Source: Chlorogloea sp. CCALA 695
GTDB taxonomy: Bacteria; Cyanobacteriota; Cyanobacteriia; Cyanobacteriales; Chroococcidiopsidaceae
NCBI RefSeq assembly: GCF_003003885.1
Contig: NZ_PVWN01000001.1
Coordinates: 186,001 to 250,000 of the forward strand
Length of the DNA stretch: 64,000 nucleotides
Reading direction: 5' to 3'
How positions within the stretch are numbered: position 1 is the first letter of the stretch; each line of letters starts with the position of its first letter. The notes under the pieces are model-generated. The model ran no database searches and had not been told where the DNA came from. It worked only from the letters and a program-made list of their open reading frames with translations. Both the position numbers and the translations under genes were made by a program. This document shows, piece by piece, positions 17,777 through 26,576 of this stretch.

Positions 17777-18466
17777 ATGAATAGCGAAGAACAACTCAGC
17801 CTTTTTGACAACCCAACCGCGCCAGTATCTCAGCCCGATTTAATTCCTACTGATGCCAAAATTCCGATTCTTCCCGGTACGTATTCTGACATGACAGAGT
17901 TAGCGCAGCATTGCAATCATTGTTATCGCTGTCCTTTGGGTGCAACTCGCAATCATGCAGTGGTGGGAAAAGGAGACTTAAAAGCGCCGATTATGATTGT
18001 CGGCGAAGCGCCAGGGCAAAATGAAGACGAAACGGGATTGCCTTTTGTTGGTAAAGCCGGACAATTATTAGATAAAATCCTTGCTTCAGTAGGTTTAAAT
18101 GCTAAAGAAGATGCGTATGTATGCAATATTATCAAATGCCGTCCGCCTAGTAACCGCGTCCCGACTACAGAGGAAGTAGCAGCTTGCAAGCCATACATAT
18201 TAGAGCAAATTCGGTTAGTAGATCCCCAAGTTATTTTATTAACTGGGGCGACGGCGGTAAAAGGATTAACGGGAAATAAAACCGGGATTACTAAGATTCG
18301 CGGTACTTGGATTGAGTGGGAAGGGCGTTTATGTATGCCAATTTTGCACCCAGCCTATTTATTAAGAAATGCCTCCCGCGAACAAGGTAGTCCTAAATGG
18401 TTAATGTGGCAAGATATTCAATTAGTTAAGGCAAAAATAGACGAGCTTCGCAGTGCAAGTAATTAA
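17777..18466 (+). CDS. uracil-DNA glycosylase, family 4 (Fe-S)
   Basis: The catalytic motif GEAPGQNEDETG and the C-terminal LHPAYLLRN are those of type 4/5 UDGs. Cysteines in HCNHCYRCPLG, CNIIKCRPP and AACKPYI can bind the family's 4Fe-4S cluster. The enzyme removes uracil from DNA in base-excision repair. I placed the start at the ATG at 17777 (229 residues, MNSEEQLSLF) rather than at 17744, because the upstream extension includes a HIP1 site and does not look like family sequence. The short D/E-rich N-terminus LSLFDNPT resembles a clamp-binding peptide, which is inference. Confidence 0.9.
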   Translation: MNSEEQLSLFDNPTAPVSQPDLIPTDAKIPILPGTYSDMTELAQHCNHCYRCPLGATRNHAVVGKGDLKAPIMIVGEAPGQNEDETGLPFVGKAGQLLDKILASVGLNAKEDAYVCNIIKCRPPSNRVPTTEEVAACKPYILEQIRLVDPQVILLTGATAVKGLTGNKTGITKIRGTWIEWEGRLCMPILHPAYLLRNASREQGSPKWLMWQDIQLVKAKIDELRSASN

Positions 18467-18535
18467 AGTGTAACTTTCAACACCATATATCCCCCCTTAA
18501 AAAAGGGGAAAAATATTTATTATTAGGTAGGAAAT

Positions 18536-19156
18536 ATGTTATCTATTGCTGAAAAAATTGACGATTTGCAGCGACATACCACCGATTCCGAGCAACTGCT
18601 AATTATTAATGATATTAGCTGGCAGATGTACGAAAGTTTACTAGCTGATTTAGAAGATAATTCCCATTTGAGAATTGCTTATTTAGAGCGAATTTTAGAA
18701 ATAATGTCGCCCAGCCGTCGCCACGAGTTCATTAAAACTAACATAGGCAGACTTCTAGAAGTTTACCTTGAAGAAACACGAACCCGTTTTTATGGTTTAG
18801 GTTCAACAACTTTTCGTCAAGAAACTGTAGCCAGAGGAATTGAGCCTGATGAGTGTTATTGCATTAATTCCGAAAAACCAGTCCCAGATATTGCCATTGA
18901 GGTAGTTGTTACCAGTGGCGGGATAAATTCACTAGAGATTTATAGAGGTTTACAAGTCCCGGAAGTATGGTTTTGGGAAAGTAATAGTTTTACTTTATAT
19001 TGCTTAGATGACGAAAATTATCAAATTGTAGCTAGAAGTAAGTTGTTGCCACGACTAGATTTAAGTTTATTAGCTGAATATGTAATATTTTCCGAACCAA
19101 TGGATGCAGTTATTGAGTTTCGGCAAAAGATCCGGGAGCAGATTCAAAACTTATAG
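18536..19156 (+). CDS. Uma2-family (DUF820) putative endonuclease
   Basis: The 206-residue protein has the Uma2 core: LRIAYLERILEIMSPSRRHEF, PDECYCINSEKPVPDIAIEVV and LEIYRGLQVPEVWFWE. It lacks the coiled-coil tail of the member at 12254. A C6TT/AAGGGG hairpin at 18491-18508 separates it from the glycosylase gene. Function is not established for the family. It is convergent with ocp. Confidence 0.88.
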   Translation: MLSIAEKIDDLQRHTTDSEQLLIINDISWQMYESLLADLEDNSHLRIAYLERILEIMSPSRRHEFIKTNIGRLLEVYLEETRTRFYGLGSTTFRQETVARGIEPDECYCINSEKPVPDIAIEVVVTSGGINSLEIYRGLQVPEVWFWESNSFTLYCLDDENYQIVARSKLLPRLDLSLLAEYVIFSEPMDAVIEFRQKIREQIQNL

Positions 19157-19188
19157 GAGCGATGTATGCCATCGCTCCTACCTTATTT

Positions 19189-20154
19189 TTACTTAGTAGG
19201 ACGTAAGTTGAGCAACTCTTGAGGAGAAGCCAACATATCAATCGCCACAAAGAAAATTTTGTTTTCAGGATTGATTAAAAACCGCCAAGAAATATTCATC
19301 CCGACATTGACACCAAACCAAGGAGTTTGAACTACACCCGTTACCTTGACTTGCTTAGAGCCATCTGGGGTTTTTTCTGAGATACCTTGTTGGGGCATCA
19401 TATTGAGTCCTTGAGCTTCTTCACGCATATATTTTGCGATCGCCTCACGTCCTACAATTGGCTTTTGGAAAGGTGGCTGCAATGCACCATCGGGTGTAAA
19501 CAATTCCACAGCGCTCTTAAAGTCGTCAGCGTTCATTGCAGTAACGTAGCTCGATACCGCAGGCTCGTTAATACCATCAATTTTAATTGCCGTAGGTGCG
19601 GGAGCATCGCGTTCAAACATCGGCTCGGCGGCTCTTGGTTCACTGCTAGAAGCTACTGTTGTATCAAATCCCATATCTACCACGGTATTGCGAAGTACAG
19701 TAATTTGCTGTCCAGCATCAATTTTTTTGATAGCATCTAGCACTATCTGCACGCCGGGAGACATTTGGTAGCCTGTAGGTACAGGGGTTACTAACCCTTG
19801 CTTCATCAATTCCCCTAATTCGTACCAAAAAGCCAACTTAGTATTGACGCTAAAGTAGCCATAGGTACGGCTAATAGCCGTATCAGCGCGTGTAGCTAGT
19901 TCGCGCATTACCTGCATTTGATCTTCGTTAGACTTTTCCTGAATATCTTTAAGCATCCGCTCGGCAAATTGCAGACGGGCGGCTCCAGGAGCGGCGGGAG
20001 TAATGGTTTTGCCCATTTCGGTATAAGCGTACCACAACAATGCTAGGCGATCATCTACGCTCAGTTGGTCGAATAGAGCGATAATAGCTGGAATTTGACT
20101 GGGAACTTGAGTGCTTGAAAATATATTTTGAGCGGACTCAATTGTATAAGTCAT
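19189..20154 (-). CDS. ocp: orange carotenoid protein
   Basis: The 321-residue protein has the N-terminal helical carotenoid-binding domain and the C-terminal NTF2-like domain of OCP. The residues known to matter in Synechocystis OCP are present: Y44, W110, R155 (VLRN), the salt-bridge glutamate at 246, and the C-domain carotenoid contacts Y203 and W290. The linker (about 164-190) is longer and Ser/Glu/Pro-rich. Known role: blue-green light converts OCP to a red form that binds the phycobilisome and quenches excess energy. No frp gene (fluorescence recovery protein) adjoins it, which fits OCP types that recover without FRP, though frp could be elsewhere. Confidence 0.97.
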   Translation of the reverse strand: MTYTIESAQNIFSSTQVPSQIPAIIALFDQLSVDDRLALLWYAYTEMGKTITPAAPGAARLQFAERMLKDIQEKSNEDQMQVMRELATRADTAISRTYGYFSVNTKLAFWYELGELMKQGLVTPVPTGYQMSPGVQIVLDAIKKIDAGQQITVLRNTVVDMGFDTTVASSSEPRAAEPMFERDAPAPTAIKIDGINEPAVSSYVTAMNADDFKSAVELFTPDGALQPPFQKPIVGREAIAKYMREEAQGLNMMPQQGISEKTPDGSKQVKVTGVVQTPWFGVNVGMNISWRFLINPENKIFFVAIDMLASPQELLNLRPTK

Positions 20155-20584
20155 GATTGGAACTCCAGAATTACTAACTACTTTGAAAGTTTACAAGGAA
20201 AGCTGTTTGACTTAAAATTCGTGTCAAATTTGGACTTCTCAACCTGTCGTTTTGCGGCTAAAAAGTCTGTTGATTTGTAGCTTACAGCAAAGGTGTTTGC
20301 TAAACGTAGAAAGCGCGATAGCGCAAGCACGCACGCAGGGCTTCGCGCCAGCTATGTAAATGAATGTATCCTAACTAATAATTTTTGTAAAGCTTTTTAA
20401 TTTTTGTTTTCCAAATCTTGATTTATAAGGTAATGATTATGCGCCCAATAAAAGATTTATATAGCTAAACTCCGTTAATTAAGGCAAAATATGCGTAGCA
20501 GTCAACCTGCAAAGCATAGCCGTTAAACTTAGTTTAAAATCTAAGTAAGCTTGCTAAAAAACTTAGAAGCTTATGTATAAATAT
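20155..20584. other. ocp upstream region with GC-rich dispersed repeat, copy 2
   Basis: This 430-bp gene-free stretch precedes ocp and should hold its promoter. At 20311-20350 lies an inverted, diverged copy of the GC-rich element at 10520-10553 (on the minus strand GCGAAGCCCTGCGTGCG, then GCTTGCGCTATCGCGC). Nothing else is recognised. Confidence 0.6.
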
Positions 20585-22273
20585 TCACTTAAATTTCTCG
20601 CTATCTTTGCCAAATTTATTAGCTGTAACCGAGCCGCCAATACCTTGTAAAACGCCGCGTCCAATCAAGCCTATAGCTCTACCGACTACTTGTGTAAGCA
20701 CGTAAACAACGCTGCTACCTAAAAATGCTACGGCTCCTCGCAATCGTGGAGAAATCGCATCTCTAAATTCTAGAGCTAATGTCACTACTAAACGAATACC
20801 AGTAAGCTGCTTTAATTCTTGGTTTCGCGGTGCATAAATTGATACTTTGGCAATTCCTCTACTAGCAAGTACAAATAACTCATAACGACTTTCAAACATT
20901 AATTTTGGCTCAATAATATATTTTTTTAGGCGATATTTCCAAGATAAATTATTTCTAAATCGCTCTATTTCACGAGTAGAAATTAAGTTAGTATCGTAAA
21001 AGCTTTGTTTAATTACTTCTACATCTCCTAACTTATTTAGTAACGGTTGAATTACAGCATTAGCTAAGTGAATTAGTAAGTTTTGCAAGAGAATTTCTGC
21101 TCTTGCCATTGCTTCAGGAGTAGGAGCAGAATAAGGAACATTGTCAACAACTAAAGGTGTAGAAAACAAACAGTAAGAAAAAAGACTTCGCACCAAAGGA
21201 ATTTTCGGCAATATTTCAGTCTTTACAACTTCCGCGTCTTCCAACAAAAAGTTAGCAATTTCTATATTTTGCTCCTCTGACTGAATAGTCGAATACTTGC
21301 CAAAAAAGCCTATTATTGCAGCTTGCCATAAATCTATTAAAATTACCTCTCGCATTTTTGGTAATTGCTCTATCTGTACTTGAGCCGTGCTTAGTTGAAT
21401 AATAATCCCTTCAATTTTTCCTAAAACTATCTCTAGCAATTCTCGCTTTTTATCTGCTCTTAAAACATCGATTTCTAGCGGTACATCAGTTAAATTATCT
21501 AAGCTAAATTGCAATTTATCCCGGACTGAAACAAAGATAGTAGGTGACGAATATTCGAGTAGACTTTGATTGTTTGATACTAAATAACTTTGTTTAACTT
21601 GTAACTTCCCACTCTCAATAACTTGAGGATAAGCCCCATTATTAATAATAGTTGCTCGTGGCTTTAACAGCCGATTAACCAACCAACGAGAAACTAATAA
21701 TTCTCTCCTATGTCCGGCAAATATAGCTTTTTCTAATATTGTTAATCCGGGAAATTGTAACTGCGTGTTTACTTCCTGTAAAGTCCCGTCAATTTGCTGC
21801 AATCCAGACAAGCGCAGCTTTTCTTTAACTGTACTGAAGATGTTAAAGGTTGGCTCTATTGACCAAGAAAATTGTCTATTTGCTACTTGTCTAATAATGA
21901 CTATTAGCTCAGAAATAGATGTGTCTTTAAAACAATAACCATCAATACCTACGGCTTTTCCTATAGATAACTGCGTAGGTTCTCTAACTGTGCTAATTAG
22001 TAATACAGGTAAGCTAGGATACAAAAATTTTATTTGCTTACCTAGTTCTAAAGCTAAGATTTGATTAGTTTGGCTACTAGGCGTATTTAATGCCAAAATT
22101 ACTAAATCTACCGATGTGCGATCGCTCGTTTCTAATATTTGAAGTGCAACGGTTTCGTTGTCAGCTTCTGCAACTACTGCTATATCAGCAAATTCTTCAA
22201 GTAGTACGCGCAGTCCAGTTCGATAAATCGCGTCCGGGTCAATTAACAGTAGTTTGAGGATAGCATTGCTCAT
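20585..22273 (-). CDS. receiver-like domain plus DUF3685 protein
   Basis: Residues 1-130 fold like a response-regulator receiver (LKLLLIDPDAIYRTGL, SLPVLLISTV, GYCFKDTSISELI). The phospho-acceptor aspartate is missing, however: the expected position reads DLVILALN, with Ala at 61. The acidic pocket is also reduced, so this is probably a non-phosphorylated pseudo-receiver. Residues about 180-560 match the cyanobacterial/plastid DUF3685 type, ending in a hydrophobic stretch (about 520-550, VAFLGSSVVYVLTQVVGRAIG) that may contact a membrane. Function unknown. It follows the Fur gene on the same strand by 77 bp. Confidence 0.75.
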   Translation of the reverse strand: MSNAILKLLLIDPDAIYRTGLRVLLEEFADIAVVAEADNETVALQILETSDRTSVDLVILALNTPSSQTNQILALELGKQIKFLYPSLPVLLISTVREPTQLSIGKAVGIDGYCFKDTSISELIVIIRQVANRQFSWSIEPTFNIFSTVKEKLRLSGLQQIDGTLQEVNTQLQFPGLTILEKAIFAGHRRELLVSRWLVNRLLKPRATIINNGAYPQVIESGKLQVKQSYLVSNNQSLLEYSSPTIFVSVRDKLQFSLDNLTDVPLEIDVLRADKKRELLEIVLGKIEGIIIQLSTAQVQIEQLPKMREVILIDLWQAAIIGFFGKYSTIQSEEQNIEIANFLLEDAEVVKTEILPKIPLVRSLFSYCLFSTPLVVDNVPYSAPTPEAMARAEILLQNLLIHLANAVIQPLLNKLGDVEVIKQSFYDTNLISTREIERFRNNLSWKYRLKKYIIEPKLMFESRYELFVLASRGIAKVSIYAPRNQELKQLTGIRLVVTLALEFRDAISPRLRGAVAFLGSSVVYVLTQVVGRAIGLIGRGVLQGIGGSVTANKFGKDSEKFK

Positions 22274-22350
22274 ACGGCAATTAACCCTTGAGAAAAAATT
22301 GGAGCAAAAACTTACAACTGTTCAATTTTCTTACTCCAATTCTCCAACTT

Positions 22351-22797
22351 TTAGTTATCTTGTTTTTGTCTGTAGCCGTAAAAGTTTATATTGTAATCAG
22401 TAATTTTTACGCCTGTTTGTAACTCAATTTGCGCTAATAAATCTGCGGGTAACTCAACCTCAATATCTAAAATTTGCTTAGTGTCCAAACAATTTACATG
22501 ACTGTGAGAATCGCTGATGTTTCCATACAATCTACCATCTGAGCGTTCAATACACTCAATAATATTTTGACTAGAAAGCGCTTCTAGGTTTTGGTAAACT
22601 GATGTATGACCGATTTCTTTACCTTGGTGATTTAGGCGATCATAAATTTCTCTTGCTGATAAGTGTTCTTTTGCTTGCCAAAGTAGCTCTAAAATAAAGC
22701 GACGTTGACGGCTCAAACGCATACCCAAATTTTGACACCGATTTACAGCATCTTCAAGGGAGCGAATTGGTTTTATTGTTGCCGCCTCTTTTTGCAT
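22351..22797 (-). CDS. Fur-family transcriptional regulator (FurC/PerR-like)
   Basis: The 148-residue protein has the Fur winged helix (LSRQRRFILELLWQ, LSAREIYDRL, IGHTSVYQNLEAL) and a dimerisation domain with the metal-ligand string DSHSHVNCLD. The paired CxxC motifs of the structural zinc site in typical Fur, Zur and PerR are absent. Among the three cyanobacterial paralogues the length and missing CxxC make me think of FurC/PerR, but that assignment is from memory. It is divergent from the M48 peptidase gene, and autoregulation from the shared region is plausible but unproven. Confidence 0.85.
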   Translation of the reverse strand: MQKEAATIKPIRSLEDAVNRCQNLGMRLSRQRRFILELLWQAKEHLSAREIYDRLNHQGKEIGHTSVYQNLEALSSQNIIECIERSDGRLYGNISDSHSHVNCLDTKQILDIEVELPADLLAQIELQTGVKITDYNINFYGYRQKQDN

Positions 22798-23030
22798 AAT
22801 TATAATTTATCAACCATTTTAGTAATTAAAACGTGGGTTTAGGCGCGGTTATGCTTTAGACTTGCTTGCTAAATCTGTCTGTAAGCTAAACTTACGCGCT
22901 GGTTATTTGTTTAAAGTAAACTCATTACAACTTTATTCTAACTTATCGGCAAACGTCAGCGCGTGGCAAGGGCAACAGATTCGCTATCATGGCTTTTAGA
23001 GAAACCCGTCTGTTTTATAGCTGCGATTTT

Positions 23031-23906
23031 ATGTCTTTATCTAAAAATTCTTTAATTGGTTTGAAAGCTGACGAATTTCGTCACCCCCTAGACTTAGAAG
23101 CAACCAAGGCGATTAAACAGATACCTGGGATAGATATAATGGTGCGGAATCTGCTAGGGCCCTTAGCCGAGCAGTTTTTTTATGTAGAAAATATAGCGTC
23201 CAGTGTTTTAGTAGGCAAGCATCAGTTACCACAATACCACCAGTTGCTGCTAGAAGCCTGTGCAATCTTGGATTTGGAGCCACCCCAGCTATATATCCGC
23301 CAGCATCCTGTTCCTAACGCCTACACCTTCGCCATGCGCGGGAAACAACCCTTTGTAGTGATGCATACTTCCCTGATTGACTTACTCACACCAGAGGAAA
23401 TTCAAGCAGTAATTGCTCACGAATTAGGACATCTCAAGTGCGATCACAGCGTTTATCTCACACCGATAAATTTACTTATCCTCGCCGCCAGTCAAATACC
23501 GACTTGGGGCGAAGTTTTGGCGCAAAGCATACAAACGCAATTATTGCAATGGGTACGCTGTGCTGAGTTTACGTGCGATCGCGCGGCGTTACTTGCGACC
23601 CAAAACCCCAAAGTCGTCATGTCTCTATTAATGAAACTAGCTGGAGGTTCGCCAATTCTTGCACCCCAACTAAACCTTGAGGCATTTATCGATCAAGCGC
23701 GCGCCTACAACGACATCAGCAAGACTGAATTAGGAGAAATGCTGGTTACAGCCCGGACAGCGCAGTTAAGCCATCCTGTACCTGTATTACGAGCTAAAGA
23801 GATCGATCTATGGGCAACAAGTCAAGAATATCAATCCTTGCTAAAAGAGCGGACTACAGGTTATACTAGCAAAGCTTCAGGTTCGGGCGGATGGCGGAAT
23901 TGGTAG
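23031..23906 (+). CDS. M48-family zinc metallopeptidase
   Basis: The zinc motif HELGH (VIAHELGHLKCDH) and the downstream AEFTCDRAALL supply the catalytic site of M48 (HtpX/Ste24-like) peptidases. No strong transmembrane pair like HtpX is evident; the hydrophobic NLLILAASQI may be membrane-associated. I prefer the second ATG (23031, MSLSKNSLIGLKADEFRHPLDLE in outline) over 22989 since related proteins begin there. The last 22 bp, encoding GGWRNW and the stop, lie inside the tRNA-Leu gene that starts at 23885, so coding and tRNA sequence overlap on the same strand. Confidence 0.88.
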   Translation: MSLSKNSLIGLKADEFRHPLDLEATKAIKQIPGIDIMVRNLLGPLAEQFFYVENIASSVLVGKHQLPQYHQLLLEACAILDLEPPQLYIRQHPVPNAYTFAMRGKQPFVVMHTSLIDLLTPEEIQAVIAHELGHLKCDHSVYLTPINLLILAASQIPTWGEVLAQSIQTQLLQWVRCAEFTCDRAALLATQNPKVVMSLLMKLAGGSPILAPQLNLEAFIDQARAYNDISKTELGEMLVTARTAQLSHPVPVLRAKEIDLWATSQEYQSLLKERTTGYTSKASGSGGWRNW

Positions 23907-23966
23907 ACGCACTGCACTCAAAATGCAGCGGGGAAACCCGTAGGAGTTCGAGTCTCCTCCTGCCCA
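23885..23966 (+). tRNA. tRNA-Leu (CAA)
   Basis: An 82-nt cloverleaf: acceptor GGGCGG/CTGCCC, D-arm with TGGCGGAATTGGTAGACGCA, anticodon arm TGCA-CTCAAAA-TGCA giving anticodon CAA, a long class II variable arm (GCGGGGAAACCCGT), and T-arm AGGAG-TTCGAGT-CTCCT, discriminator A. CCA is not encoded. The 5' end overlaps the end of the M48 gene. Confidence 0.97.
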
Positions 23967-24131
23967 CTGAAACATCTGATTGTTGAGATATTGGTTATGC
24001 AGCACTTAAAGCGATAGCAATCGCCGCGCAAAGAGGGCAGAAACCATAAAGGTAGCGCTAGAGCTAGGCAGTTGAAAAAACAAACGCAGATGATGCGGCA
24101 AAAGCTCGAAGAAGCTCATAGCAATAATAAA

Positions 24132-24161
24132 AAGCGGGGAGATGATTCTGTCTTCCCGCTT
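24132..24161. terminator. bidirectional terminator between tRNA-Leu and apcF
   Basis: AAGCGGGGAGA and TCTTCCCGCTT form an 11-bp stem (one G-T pair) around an 8-nt loop, with CTTTTTG after it on the plus strand and TTTATTATT after it on the minus strand. It lies 19 bp past the apcF stop. The preceding 24000-24120 shows no gene. Confidence 0.8.
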
Positions 24162-24179
24162 CTTTTTGTGGATAATTAA

Positions 24180-24689
24180 CTAAATATCTTTTTCGCTCAA
24201 TTCTCGCGTCATGTAATCAAAAGGCTCATCGACAAAAGTTGTATCCGCTACACCCGCCGCCGCTACTTCCTGCTTAACAATATCCTTCATAATTTGGATA
24301 CCTTGGATTGTCGGCCCAATAGGTACACCCAAAGAATTGTAAGTTTCGCGCAAGCCTTGCAATACGCGCTCGTCTAGCACGTTCATATTGCCAGCAACTA
24401 GCGCGTAAGTAGCATAACGCAAGTAATAGTCCATATCCCGCAAACAAGCTGCATAACGCCTTGTGGTGTAAGCATTGCCACCCGGACGGATTAATTCAGG
24501 CAAATTTTCAAACAACTGAGAGCCAGCACGCTTGACTATAGCAGCCGCATTGCCATTAATTGCGGCGGCAGCCTGGATTCTAGAAGTTCCCGTCTCAAAG
24601 TAAGACTTGAGAGTGTCGATGGCATTGCGGTCAAAATAGCGACCAGCCACGTCATAAGTACCAATTAAGCTTGTGATTGCATCCCGCAT
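24180..24689 (-). CDS. apcF: allophycocyanin beta-18 subunit
   Basis: The 169-residue biliprotein begins MRDAITSLIGTYDVAGRYFD and has the chromophore segment PGGNAYTTRRYAACLRDMDYYLRYATYAL, containing the methylated Asn and the phycocyanobilin-binding Cys. The long C-terminus (TFVDEPFDYMTRELSE) and MRDA start distinguish ApcF from ApcB. ApcF replaces one ApcB in the terminal core trimer of the phycobilisome, next to the linker ApcE, and helps pass energy to photosystem II. It is monocistronic and divergent from glnA. Confidence 0.96.
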   Translation of the reverse strand: MRDAITSLIGTYDVAGRYFDRNAIDTLKSYFETGTSRIQAAAAINGNAAAIVKRAGSQLFENLPELIRPGGNAYTTRRYAACLRDMDYYLRYATYALVAGNMNVLDERVLQGLRETYNSLGVPIGPTIQGIQIMKDIVKQEVAAAGVADTTFVDEPFDYMTRELSEKDI

Positions 24690-24892
24690 AAAATTGTTCT
24701 CCCAAGTTTTTTTTCTGATATTTAATATTTTTAACAGGGGTGCGATCGCACTTGTTATAAATTTGTGTAACGTTGAGGCTTTATTTCGCCCTTCTCTACC
24801 GATCTTAAGCCAAAAACGCGCTCGCTCGTCGCCTGGTTAAACATAAGCAAGCGACATTTAATCCCAAGTCTAACCAATCAAAACAAAATTTT

Positions 24893-24906
24893 GTATAATA
24901 AGCTAC
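24893..24906 (+). promoter_or_regulatory. NtcA-type site (GTA-N8-TAC) upstream of glnA
   Basis: GTATAATAAGCTAC is an exact GTA-N8-TAC, the consensus of the nitrogen regulator NtcA, 120 bp before the glnA start. NtcA activation of glnA is established in cyanobacteria. A -10 hexamer at the expected 22-23 bp downstream is poor (GATGAT/TGATCT), so the exact promoter is not settled. Confidence 0.65.
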
Positions 24907-25026
24907 AAAACTGCCCCAATATCTTGAGGATGATCTAGAGGTGGCATAATTAATTATTGTCTGCAACAGCAGCAAAGAGAAATACCATTATAAATTTGAG
25001 TGCATTGGCTAAACAAGGAGTTATCA

Positions 25027-26448
25027 ATGGCTGAAACCCCCCAAGAAGTCTTGAAGATGATTCAAGATCATAACATCGAGCTAATCGATCTAAAATTTGT
25101 TGATATGCTGGGTATTTGGCAGCACTGCACTTTCCATCGCAGCCTAATTGATGAGGACTCTTTTACCGATGGTGTTGCTTTCGATGGCTCTAGTATTCGG
25201 GGTTGGAAAGCAATCAACAATTCGGACATGGCAATGCGACCCGACCCAACCACAGCTTGGATCGATCCATTTATGGAAGTGCCAACTTTAAGCATGATTT
25301 GTACGATTGTAGAACCTCGTACCGGGGAATTATATGATCGCGATCCTCGCTCTATTGCTCAAAAAGCAATTGATTATCTCATCTCCACGGGCATTGGCGA
25401 TACAGTTTTTTGCGGCCCAGAGCCAGAGTTTTTTATCTTTGACGATGCCCGTTTCGATCAAACCGGACACGAAGGCTATTACTTTATAGATTCGGTAGAA
25501 GGCGGCTGGAATGCTGGGAGAAAAGAACCCGGCGGCAACTTAGGTTACAAAATCGCCAACAAAGGCGGATACTTCCCCGTTTCGCCCACCGACACCTTGC
25601 AAGACATTCGTTCAGAAATGTTGCTAACAATGGGCAAGTGCGGCGTACCAATTGAAAAACATCACCACGAAGTAGCCTCTGGCGGACAGTGCGAACTAGG
25701 GATTCGGTTTGCGCCCTTAGTTGCTGCGGCTGACTATGTAATGACGTACAAGTACATTGTCAAAAACGTTGCTAAAAAATATGGCAAAACGGCAACATTC
25801 ATGCCCAAACCCCTGTATGGCGACAACGGTACAGGAATGCACACCCATATGTCTATTTGGAAAGATGGACAACCTTTATTTGGCGGCGACAAGTACGCCC
25901 AATTAAGTCAAATGGCGTTGTATTTTATTGGTGGATTAATTAAGCACGCGCCTTCAATCCTGGCTTTTACTAACCCTAGTATCAACTCTTACAAGCGATT
26001 AGTACCGGGTTACGAAGCTCCAGTAAACCTAGCTTATTCTCAAGGTAATCGTTCCGCTTCGATTCGGATTCCCCTATCGGGCGACAATCCTAAAGCAAAG
26101 CGCTTAGAATTTCGTTGTCCCGATCCTAGCTGCAACCCCTACTTAGCGTTTTCAGCGATGTTGTGTGCGGGTATAAATGGGATCAAAAATCAAATCGATC
26201 CGGGGGAACCATTGGATGTAGATATTTACGAACTTAGTCCTGAAGAATTAAGTAAAGTACCTTCTACGCCTGGATCTTTGGAAGCGGCCTTAGAAAGCTT
26301 GGAGCATAATCACGACTTTTTAACAGAAAGTGGCGTTTTCTCGAAAGACTTTATTCAAAATTGGATTACTTACAAGCTTGATAAAGAAGTTAATCCAATG
26401 CGCTTGCGTCCTCACCCCTACGAGTTTTCGCTGTATTACGATTGCTAA
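25027..26448 (+). CDS. glnA: glutamine synthetase type I
   Basis: The 473-residue GSI has the start [21 protein letters not shown], the substrate motif DGSSIRGWK, the ATP-binding [16 protein letters not shown] and the C-terminal domain [22 protein letters not shown] at 25015-25020, six bases before the ATG at 25027, decides this start over one at 25000. It condenses glutamate and ammonia to glutamine as the entry of the GS-GOGAT cycle. Regulation by NtcA is indicated by the upstream GTA-N8-TAC. No gif inhibitor gene is adjacent. A hairpin terminator follows at 26553. Confidence 0.98.
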   Translation: MAETPQEVLKMIQDHNIELIDLKFVDMLGIWQHCTFHRSLIDEDSFTDGVAFDGSSIRGWKAINNSDMAMRPDPTTAWIDPFMEVPTLSMICTIVEPRTGELYDRDPRSIAQKAIDYLISTGIGDTVFCGPEPEFFIFDDARFDQTGHEGYYFIDSVEGGWNAGRKEPGGNLGYKIANKGGYFPVSPTDTLQDIRSEMLLTMGKCGVPIEKHHHEVASGGQCELGIRFAPLVAAADYVMTYKYIVKNVAKKYGKTATFMPKPLYGDNGTGMHTHMSIWKDGQPLFGGDKYAQLSQMALYFIGGLIKHAPSILAFTNPSINSYKRLVPGYEAPVNLAYSQGNRSASIRIPLSGDNPKAKRLEFRCPDPSCNPYLAFSAMLCAGINGIKNQIDPGEPLDVDIYELSPEELSKVPSTPGSLEAALESLEHNHDFLTESGVFSKDFIQNWITYKLDKEVNPMRLRPHPYEFSLYYDC

Positions 26449-26497
26449 AAAGTAATTGCGGCAACGAGACGTTGCATTGCTAAAAATAATTGCGTGT

Positions 26498-26522
26498 AGA
26501 GACGTTGCATTGCAACGTCTTT
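26498..26522. repeat. 25-bp palindromic repeat, copy 2, with a half copy
   Basis: AGAGACGTTGCAT followed by TGCAACGTCT repeats the palindrome at 11903 and 58260, with the last bases imperfect. A half copy (GAGACGTTGCATTGC) stands at 26466-26480. Both lie in the glnA 3' region ahead of the terminator. Confidence 0.85.
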
Positions 26523-26552
26523 ATCCAATTGAGCAACGCCATATTCCTTTAA

Positions 26553-26576
26553 CCGCCTAATATTAGGCGGCGTTTT
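26553..26576 (+). terminator. glnA terminator
   Basis: CCGCCTAATATTAGGCGG is a perfect 18-bp palindrome followed by CGTTTTTT, a typical intrinsic terminator on the plus strand. It overlaps the stop codon region (26563) of the convergent lysozyme-like gene. Confidence 0.85.
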
